From Streptomyces qaidamensis (GTDB lineage Bacteria; Actinomycetota; Actinomycetes; Streptomycetales; Streptomycetaceae), in assembly GCF_001611795.1 (NCBI RefSeq), contig NZ_CP015098.1, positions 7,626,001 to 7,690,000 on the forward strand: a stretch of DNA of 64,000 nucleotides, written 5' to 3'. Position 1 is the stretch's first letter. Each line of letters begins with the position of its first letter. Positions 33,108 to 39,392 of this stretch are shown here, piece after piece. Under the pieces are notes generated by a model. It ran no database searches. It saw only the letters and a list, made by a program, of their open reading frames with translations, and was not told where the DNA came from. The translations under genes and the position numbers were made by a program.

Positions 33108-33851
33108 GTGCTCGACTACGACAAGGAAGCGGAGCGGTACGACGCCTCGCGCGGCGGTGAGCCCAGGGCCGCGGCCGCCGCGGAAGCGGTGCTGAGCCTC
33201 GTACCGCCGGACGCGCGCAGTCTGCTCGACGTCGCCTGCGGCACCGGCATCGTGACCCGCCGGCTCGCGGCCGCCCGCGACGGCCTGCGGGTGACCGGCG
33301 TCGACCTCGCCCCGGCGATGGCCCGGCAGGCCTCCACCCGGCTCCCCGGTGCCGTCGTGCGCGCCGACAGCCGCCGGCTGCCCTTCCGGGACGGGCAGTT
33401 CGACGCCGTGTGCAGCGTGTGGCTGCTGCACCTGGCCGCCGGGCCCGCCGAGGTGCGGGCCATCGTCGGCGAATGCGCCCGGGTGCTGCGGCCCGGCGGG
33501 GTCTACGTCACCACGGTCGACAAGGCCGCCTCCCACAACGTGGGCAGTGACATCGATGTCGTCCTGTCCTCCCGGCCGCCCAGCCCGGTCCGGGACGCGG
33601 CGGCGGATGTCGAGTCCTGCGCCGCGGCCCACGGCCTGGCACCGGCCGGGCGGGCCGGCTTCACCGGCCTCGGCCAGGGCCGCAGTCCCCGCCGCACGAT
33701 CGCCGACCTGCGCCGGGGCTGGTTCGTCACCCTGCCACCGGGCGACCCGCTCGCCGACGGCTTCGCCACCCGCCTGGCGCACCTCCCCGACCAGGACCGC
33801 CCCCGCCCCGACCCGGTGTTCAGCCTGCGGTCGTTCCGGAAGGCCGGGTGA
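33108..33851 (+). CDS. Class I SAM-dependent methyltransferase
   Basis: 247 residues. SAM-binding motif I is LLDVACGTGIVTRRLA, motif II GVDLAPAMARQA, and the post-I region is RLPFRDGQFDAVCSVWLLHL, followed by VLRPGGVYVTTV. This is the UbiE/methyltransferase-11 type; the small-molecule substrate is unknown. GTG start at 33108, 5 bp after the dehydratase stop, so probably in one operon with it. Convergent with the DUF1579-like gene, with their ends overlapping by 32 bp. Confidence 0.85.
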   Translation: MLDYDKEAERYDASRGGEPRAAAAAEAVLSLVPPDARSLLDVACGTGIVTRRLAAARDGLRVTGVDLAPAMARQASTRLPGAVVRADSRRLPFRDGQFDAVCSVWLLHLAAGPAEVRAIVGECARVLRPGGVYVTTVDKAASHNVGSDIDVVLSSRPPSPVRDAAADVESCAAAHGLAPAGRAGFTGLGQGRSPRRTIADLRRGWFVTLPPGDPLADGFATRLAHLPDQDRPRPDPVFSLRSFRKAG

Positions 33852-34296
33852 ACTGCATGATCCAGTTGGTCAGCCAGGTGTCCCCGCCGTTCACGGAGAA
33901 CGCCTGCTCCCAGCGGGCCGACGCGGCGGAGACGTCGGACCAGACGAACCGGACCCGCACGTCCTCGCCGTCGTAGGTGTCGTCGCCGTGGAACTCGCCG
34001 CGTCCGCCCTCGAAGCGGCCGAAGACCGGTGGGAACAGGGTTCCGCTGACACTGGAGGCCCAGTTCAGCGACCACCGTTCGGTGGCGGGGTCGAAGAGCC
34101 GCAGGGTCGCGCCCTTCGCGGACAGCAGCGGCATGTCGACCTCGTCGATGTTCGCGGCACCGTCGAACAGCGGCCGGCAGCGGCTGGTCCCCGGGAACTC
34201 CACCCAGTCGCTGTCCGGGGCGAGGAATGCGGTGCGGCGCCGATGGCGGACCTCCCAGTCACCGTGGAAGAAGTCGAAGTCGTGCGGGCTGCTCAT
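33820..34296 (-). CDS. DUF1579/lipocalin-like protein
   Basis: 158 residues: FDFFHGDWEVRHRRR, CRPLFDGAANIDEVDMP, LRLFDPATERWSLNWASS, FGRFEGGRGEF and WEQAFSVNGGDTWLTNW. This pattern (GDW near the start, D-x-A-T-x-x-W-x-x-x-W in the middle) is that of DUF1579-type beta-barrel proteins, probably binding a small lipophilic molecule. ATG overlaps the stop of the upstream gene. GGAG lies 7 bases upstream. Second gene of a two-gene unit opposite the WYL regulator. Confidence 0.78.
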   Translation of the reverse strand: MSSPHDFDFFHGDWEVRHRRRTAFLAPDSDWVEFPGTSRCRPLFDGAANIDEVDMPLLSAKGATLRLFDPATERWSLNWASSVSGTLFPPVFGRFEGGRGEFHGDDTYDGEDVRVRFVWSDVSAASARWEQAFSVNGGDTWLTNWIMQFTRPSGTTAG

Positions 34297-34772
34297 GTGC
34301 GGTCTCCTGTGGTTCCTTCGGGCAGGGAGTCGGCCAAGTAGGCCATGAGGTCCGGGACTTCGGGTGCGAGCAGGTGCCGCACCCAGGCGTCCCGCTCGTG
34401 CAGGATCGGCGGCAGCTCCCAGACGCAGCCGATCCACGGCAGCCCGGGAGCGATGAAGTGGGCCGGATCGCGGTCCGGGCAGCCCAGCACCGGCTGACCC
34501 GCCGCCGCGCCCTGGAAGTGCAGGACGTTGTCCCACACCCAGCTGTACGCGTTCAGGTAGGCGCCGTCGTCACCGCCCCGGTGCAGGACGACGAAGGCCG
34601 CCGGGGGAGTACCGTCCGGCTCCGGCAGCAGCTCCGGCAGCATCGCGTACGCCGCCTTCTCCACCTCGGGTTCGATGCCCGCCGGGTCGGAGGTGACGTG
34701 ATAGCGCTTGATGTGGCGTCCCGCCACCTCGACGGGTGGGGGCACGGTCAGCAGTTTCTCGGTGAAGCCCAT
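34293..34772 (-). CDS. Conserved hypothetical protein, first gene of WYL-opposed operon
   Basis: 159 residues: EVAGRHIKRYHVTSDP, AFVVLHRGGDDGAYLNAYSWVWDN, FIAPGLPWIGCVWELPPILHERDAWVRHLL. No signal peptide or membrane segment. I recognise it only as a conserved actinobacterial type; no function. Its start is 21 bp from the 27-bp palindrome that covers the WYL gene's start, so it is almost surely under that regulator. Translationally coupled to the DUF1579-like gene (ATGA). Confidence 0.7.
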   Translation of the reverse strand: MGFTEKLLTVPPPVEVAGRHIKRYHVTSDPAGIEPEVEKAAYAMLPELLPEPDGTPPAAFVVLHRGGDDGAYLNAYSWVWDNVLHFQGAAAGQPVLGCPDRDPAHFIAPGLPWIGCVWELPPILHERDAWVRHLLAPEVPDLMAYLADSLPEGTTGDRT

Positions 34773-34792
34773 GAAGGGGGACGCTAGGGCCG

Positions 34793-34819
34793 CTTCACTG
34801 ACACCATGTGTCAGTGAAG
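34793..34819. promoter_or_regulatory. Perfect 12-3-12 palindrome, probable WYL-regulator operator
   Basis: Arms CTTCACTGACAC and GTGTCAGTGAAG around CAT. The right arm starts with the GTG start codon of the WYL regulator (34808), so bound protein would block both initiation of transcription and the region read by the ribosome. It is the only long palindrome in the 35-bp divergent gap. Confidence 0.75.
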
Positions 34820-35761
34820 TCCAGCCGTCTCGTCCAGATCCTCCTGCTGCTCCAGACCCGCGGCCGGATGACCGCCGCCCAGCTGGCCGAGGAGCTGGAG
34901 GTGTCGGTGCGCACGGTGTACCGGGACGTCGAGGCGCTGAGCGCGGCCGGTGTCCCGCTGTACGCCGACGCGGGCCACTCCGGCGGCTACCGCCTGCTGG
35001 ACGGCTACCGCACCCGTCTCACGGGGCTGACCACCGACGAAACCGAGGCGCTCTTCCTCGCCGGTGCCCCCGGTGCCGCCGCCCAGCTGGGTCTCGGTTC
35101 CGTCCTGGCCGCCGCCCAGCTCAAGGTCCGGGCCGCGCTGCCGCCCGGACTGCGCCCGCACGCCGACCGGATCAGCAGCCGCTTCCACCTCGACGCGCCC
35201 GGCTGGTACGCCGACGCCGACGAGACGCCGTACCTCCCGGCCGTGGCCGACGCGGTCTGGAACCGGCGTGCCGTGAACATCCTGTACCGCCGGTGGCGTG
35301 AGCCCACCGACGTGGAGCGCCGCCTGGAGCCGTACGGGCTCGTCCTCAAGGCGGGCCGCTGGTACGTCGTCGCGGGCCCGGGCCCGCGCACCTACCGGGT
35401 CGACCAGATCCTGCGACTGGACGCCACCGGCGAGGAGTTCAGCCCGCCCGGCGACTTCGATCTGGCCGTCCACTGGGCGGCGTACCAGCGCGACTTCCAC
35501 CACCGGCTCCGAGCGGCCCGGGCCGTGGTCCGGCTGGCGCCGGGTGTGCCCCTCCCCGGACCGGCGCGGACCGACGCAGTAGTGGAGGAGGACGGCTGGA
35601 CGCGGGTCACCGTCGCCATCGAGTCCGCCGACCGCGCCCACAGCGATTTCCTGCGCCTGGGCAGCGGCATCGAGGTGCTCGAACCCGCGGAACTGCGCGA
35701 GCGGATCGCCCGGACGGCGGCCGAGCTGGTGGAACGGTACGGCAACCCCCAAACTAGCTGA
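34808..35761 (+). CDS. YafY-type transcriptional regulator with WYL domain
   Basis: 317 residues. N-terminal HTH: LVQILLLLQTRGRMTAAQLAEELEVSVRTVYRDVEALSAAGVPLYAD (given in part), then SGGYRLLDGYRT, and a WYL domain with RLEPYGLVLKAGRWYVVAGPGPRTYRVDQI. WYL domains sense ligands, often nucleic acids or small effectors. A GTG start inside a perfect palindrome implies autoregulation and a leaderless transcript. Divergent to the two-gene orphan operon. Its 3' end is where the MmpS-like gene has lost its stop codon. Confidence 0.88.
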   Translation: MSVKSSRLVQILLLLQTRGRMTAAQLAEELEVSVRTVYRDVEALSAAGVPLYADAGHSGGYRLLDGYRTRLTGLTTDETEALFLAGAPGAAAQLGLGSVLAAAQLKVRAALPPGLRPHADRISSRFHLDAPGWYADADETPYLPAVADAVWNRRAVNILYRRWREPTDVERRLEPYGLVLKAGRWYVVAGPGPRTYRVDQILRLDATGEEFSPPGDFDLAVHWAAYQRDFHHRLRAARAVVRLAPGVPLPGPARTDAVVEEDGWTRVTVAIESADRAHSDFLRLGSGIEVLEPAELRERIARTAAELVERYGNPQTS

Positions 35762-36379
35762 GCCGCCGCTGAAGTCGCTGTTGAGCTGGGCGGAGCAGAT
35801 GTTGTAACCCCCCTGCGCCCGGCCCGACTTGGTCTTGCCGTCGATGGTGATCGAGCACTGGATGTCGCCGCCGCCCATGAGCTGCGCGGTCACCTGGTAG
35901 TAGAGGGCGTCGTCCTTGACGGTCAGGGTCTTCTTCAACGGCAGGCCCTTGCCCTGGAGGTTGGTGCCGTCGTTGCCGTAGGTGATGTCGACACCGGAGG
36001 GGGCGGAGCCCCACACCTTGAACACCGCCTTGCCTTCGGCGGCGACGTCGGCTGCCTCGGCGTCGTCCGCGGTGTCCGCCTTGGGTTCGGCCTTGGCCTT
36101 GGCCTTTGCCGGGGCCGTCTTGGTGACGGTCACCGTAGGCGCCGGTTCCGCCTCGCCGCCGGCCCGCGCCTTCTCGGTGACGGTGACGGTCGGGCGGGGT
36201 GCGGCGGCGGTCTTCTCGCCGTCACCGCCGTTCCCGGCGGAGCCGATGCCCGCGCCGACGAGGAGGATGACGGCGGCCGCGGGGATCAGGACGCGCTTGC
36301 GGGCCCAGGGCGGCCGGGGAGCCGGCGAGGAGGGCTGCGGCGGGAAGCCGGGCGGCGGCGGCGGCTGGGTGTACGACAT
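34811..36379 (-). CDS. MmpS-like secreted/membrane protein with lost stop codon
   Basis: The first ~206 codons encode a familiar Streptomyces protein: Pro-rich N terminus, one transmembrane helix (VLIPAAAVILLVGAGIG), a Thr-Val/Ala-Lys-rich linker, and an MmpS-like domain (VFKVWGSAPSGVDITYGNDG... YYQVTAQLMGGGDIQCSITIDG... GGYNICSAQLNSDFSGG). Homologues stop right there. Here the frame continues (SASLGVAVP...) antisense across the whole WYL gene to 34811, 522 codons in all. A TAG lies one frame over at 35756. So a small deletion or frameshift has removed the proper stop near 35760; the functional part is about 35762-36379. Confidence 0.65.
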   Translation of the reverse strand: MSYTQPPPPPGFPPQPSSPAPRPPWARKRVLIPAAAVILLVGAGIGSAGNGGDGEKTAAAPRPTVTVTEKARAGGEAEPAPTVTVTKTAPAKAKAKAEPKADTADDAEAADVAAEGKAVFKVWGSAPSGVDITYGNDGTNLQGKGLPLKKTLTVKDDALYYQVTAQLMGGGDIQCSITIDGKTKSGRAQGGYNICSAQLNSDFSGGSASLGVAVPFHQLGRRPGDPLAQFRGFEHLDAAAQAQEIAVGAVGGLDGDGDPRPAVLLHYCVGPRRSGEGHTRRQPDHGPGRSEPVVEVALVRRPVDGQIEVAGRAELLAGGVQSQDLVDPVGARARARDDVPAARLEDEPVRLQAALHVGGLTPPAVQDVHGTPVPDRVGHGREVRRLVGVGVPAGRVEVEAAADPVGVRAQSGRQRGPDLELGGGQDGTETQLGGGTGGTGEEERLGFVGGQPRETGAVAVQQAVAAGVARVGVQRDTGRAQRLDVPVHRAHRHLQLLGQLGGGHPAAGLEQQEDLDETAGLH

Positions 36380-36531
36380 GGACCCCCCTGGGGTTTTTCG
36401 TGGGAGGTGAGCGTAACGGGAAGTGTGAAGAAAGTGTGAGTAATGCGCGGGCAAGGTGATCAGTTCGTGATCGGTCCTGACATGTGGAGAGGGCGCATAC
36501 CGTTTCCGGCACACGCCCTCGGATCGCCCGG

Positions 36532-39186
36532 TCAGGCAGTCGCGCAGGTCTGCTCGCCCAGCCTGAACGTGGTCGGCTTCGTGTTCGTGCCCGACCAGTT
36601 CGCCGTGAAGCCGAAGCTCACCGACGATCCCGCCGCCACGTTTCCGTTCCAGCCGACGTTCTTCGCCGTGACCGCCGAACCCGACTGTGCCGCCTCGGCG
36701 TTCCATGCCTGGGTCAGCTTCTGGCCGTCGGGGAAGGCCCAGTTCAGGGACCAGCCGTTCCAGGCGCTCGTGCCGGTGTTGGCGAGCTGGACGTCCGCCT
36801 GGAAGCCGCCCGCCCACTGGCTGGTGACCTTGTACGTCACCTTGCAGGCGCCCGTCGGTGCCGGGTCGGGGCCCGGTCCCGGGTCGGTCGTGCCGCCCCC
36901 GGAGCTGTCGCCGTAGACGACGCCCCGGCCGTTCGTGGAGACGTAGACACGGCCGTACACCCGCGGGTCGCCGGTGATCGCCGCGCCCGTCCAGCCCCAC
37001 TGGTGGGCGTCGTCGTTGATGCGCGTCCAGCTCGCGCCCTTGTCGGTGGAGCGGAAGATGCCGCGCACGCCGCCGATCTTCGCGCTGGTGTAGAGGGTCT
37101 GGTAGGAGGCGCCGGGTGCCGCCTTGCCGAAGCCGACGGTGTCGGCCTGCTCGACGTCCGGCAGCTTGGTGAAGCTCGCCCCGCCGTCCGTGGAGTGCCA
37201 CAGGCCGTAGGCGCCGTCCGTCGCGCCGCCGGCCAGCCAGACGTCGCCCTTCCCGCCCGGCAGCGCCTTGAAGCGGACACTGTCACCGCTCGGCAGCCCC
37301 GTGGCCGGTGACGCCTTGAAGGTCGCTCCGCCGTCCGTACTGACGTAGAACTTCCCGGACTTGAAGCCGTAGAAGGTCTTCGGATCGACGCGGTCCGCCT
37401 CGACGATCGCTCCGGCGGGGATCCCTCCGGAGGCCTGCCACGACGTGCCGAAGCCCGTCGCGTGGTGCACACCGGCGCCCTCGGGGCTCCACACGAACCG
37501 GCTGCCGTCGGCCGCCGCCGCGACCGTGCCGCCGCCGCTCACGCCCGAAGGGTCGGTCCCGGCGAACCAGTTGGCGCCGTTGTCCGTCGAGAACGCGATG
37601 TGCGGTCCCGAGTCCAGGTTGCCCGTCCGCACCACCGTGTTGGGGTTCGACTCGGCGAAGTCCAGGCTCGTGGTCGTCGTGAAGTTCGGCTGGGTGAACA
37701 TCATCGACGGCACCTTCGTCAGGTCCGTGTGCCGGAAGCCGCCGATGTCACCGAGCGCGCTCAGCAGCGGGGCGCCGGACGGGGGAGAGGCCAGGTCGTT
37801 GACCGCCGTCTCCTCCAGGCCCCGGACCATCGGCTTGATGGTGAACTTGCCGCCGCCGTCCCAGTTCCCCAGGTTCTCCGTGCCGTAGATCGTCGCACCC
37901 GTCCCGTACATCATCCGGTTCGAGTCGAACGGGTCGATCTCCAGGGCCTCGGTCATCCACCCCAGCTTCGGCGTCTGCTCGGGCGGTTGCGGATTCGCGC
38001 CCCAGGTCAGCCACGGCGAGGACGAGACGTCCATCGTGTAGCGGTTCTCGCGGTTCGGATACGACGTGTAGTCCCACGCCCTGGTCCAGGTCGCGCCGCT
38101 GTCCGTGGAGCGGAAGATCTGCGTGTCGGGCCACCATGCGCTGTACGCGGTCGCCATGACCGTGCCCGGCTTCTGCCGGTCCACCGTCAGCCCGCTGAAG
38201 CCGTAGAAGGTGTCGGCCTCCGCCACCGGGCTGATGTTCGTCCACGCCCCGGTGCCGGTCGCGTACCGCCACATCTGGCCCTTGCCGCCGTCGTACGGCC
38301 CGCCCTTGTCGCTGTAGGCGAGGTAGAGGTGGCCGTTCTTCGCGTCCAGGACGCCCTTGTGCGCCAGGTGCCCGGTGGGCTGCCCGGCCAGCCGCTGCCA
38401 GGTCGCGCCCGCGTCCGTCGACCGGTACACCGCGTTGTCCTTGTCGGCGACCCCTACGTAGATCGTCTTCGTGGCGTTCCCGGCGGTGCCCGTGGACTCG
38501 TCGAAGGTGACCCAGACGATGCCCTGGTTGTCGGACGAGTAGCCGCTCGTGTCGCTCGGGTCCTGTGCGTAGTTGCCGACGTTGGGGAAGTTCGTCACCT
38601 GCGACCAGGTCACGCCCGAGTCCGTCGACCGCCAGAGCCCCTTGCCGCTGGGCGCGCCCAGGTACAGCACGCTGTTCCGGTTCGGGTCGACGGCCAGCCG
38701 CTCGCCCATGCCCCGCCCCGGCATGTTGCCGCCCAGTTTGAACGGCAGGTTCGCCTTCCGCCAGCTCGCGCCCCGGTCGGAGGAGCGCATGACGGCGCCG
38801 TTCTTCGGGTCCCAGCTGTTCGTGTACGTCCCGACCGCCGCGTACACCCGGTTCGGATCGACGGAGTCGGACGCGATGCTGACGACGCCCGTGTGCCCCC
38901 AGTCGTCCCACCCGACCGAGTCCAGCAGCGGCGTCCAGGTCTTGGAGGACTCCTGCCAGCGGTAGGCACCGCCGATGTCCGTGCGTGCGTAGGCCAGGTT
39001 CTTCTCGGAGCGGTTGAAGACGATGCCGGGTACGAACCCGCCCCCGTCGATCCGGGCGTTCTTCCAGGTGTACGTGTCGGCGGCGAGCTTCGGCGCCGGA
39101 GGATCGGCGGCCAGGGCACTGGGCGCGCCCGACAACAGCCCGGCCGCCAGTGCCAGCACGGCCGTGAGGATGCGGGTTCTTCGCAC
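36532..39186 (-). CDS. Secreted xyloglucanase/endoglucanase, GH74 with CBM2
   Basis: 884 residues. Signal peptide (AAGLLSGAPSALA|AD), then the twin beta-propeller GH74 domain: KNARIDGGGFVPGIVFN with the first catalytic Asp, repeated Asp-box-like STDSGATW/STDGGATF motifs and LSALGDIGGF with the second catalytic Asp. A Gly/Pro/Thr linker (TTDPGPGPDPAPTG) leads to a C-terminal CBM2 (CKVTYKVTSQWAGGFQADVQ...). It hydrolyses xyloglucan or cellulose outside the cell. It lies 206 bp after the GH48 gene on the same strand, with no CebR box of its own visible in the gap, so it may be read from the GH48 promoter. Confidence 0.92.
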   Translation of the reverse strand: MRRTRILTAVLALAAGLLSGAPSALAADPPAPKLAADTYTWKNARIDGGGFVPGIVFNRSEKNLAYARTDIGGAYRWQESSKTWTPLLDSVGWDDWGHTGVVSIASDSVDPNRVYAAVGTYTNSWDPKNGAVMRSSDRGASWRKANLPFKLGGNMPGRGMGERLAVDPNRNSVLYLGAPSGKGLWRSTDSGVTWSQVTNFPNVGNYAQDPSDTSGYSSDNQGIVWVTFDESTGTAGNATKTIYVGVADKDNAVYRSTDAGATWQRLAGQPTGHLAHKGVLDAKNGHLYLAYSDKGGPYDGGKGQMWRYATGTGAWTNISPVAEADTFYGFSGLTVDRQKPGTVMATAYSAWWPDTQIFRSTDSGATWTRAWDYTSYPNRENRYTMDVSSSPWLTWGANPQPPEQTPKLGWMTEALEIDPFDSNRMMYGTGATIYGTENLGNWDGGGKFTIKPMVRGLEETAVNDLASPPSGAPLLSALGDIGGFRHTDLTKVPSMMFTQPNFTTTTSLDFAESNPNTVVRTGNLDSGPHIAFSTDNGANWFAGTDPSGVSGGGTVAAAADGSRFVWSPEGAGVHHATGFGTSWQASGGIPAGAIVEADRVDPKTFYGFKSGKFYVSTDGGATFKASPATGLPSGDSVRFKALPGGKGDVWLAGGATDGAYGLWHSTDGGASFTKLPDVEQADTVGFGKAAPGASYQTLYTSAKIGGVRGIFRSTDKGASWTRINDDAHQWGWTGAAITGDPRVYGRVYVSTNGRGVVYGDSSGGGTTDPGPGPDPAPTGACKVTYKVTSQWAGGFQADVQLANTGTSAWNGWSLNWAFPDGQKLTQAWNAEAAQSGSAVTAKNVGWNGNVAAGSSVSFGFTANWSGTNTKPTTFRLGEQTCATA

Positions 39187-39310
39187 GGTGGGGGTCCTTC
39201 CGTGAGGGGGGACGTGCGAGGGCCGGGCGGCTCCCGTGCGGGTGGAGCCGCCCGGCCGTGGTGGCCCCGCGTCAGGTGCAGGGCCACGTACGCAGAGCTT
39301 CGGACGCTGC

Positions 39311-39345
39311 TTCGGGGGCGCGGGGAACTGCGCGACCAGTCACCT
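39311..39345. repeat. Dispersed intergenic repeat, copy 4
   Basis: TTCGGGGGCGCGGGGAACTG followed by CGCGACCAGT: the same core as at 3036, 3281 and 12871. It fills the middle of the 206-bp gap between GH48 and GH74; nothing else was recognised there. Confidence 0.8.
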
Positions 39346-39392
39346 ACGGCCCGCAGATCACCGCGGCCCAACCCGCGGAGCGCCCGGCGGGG

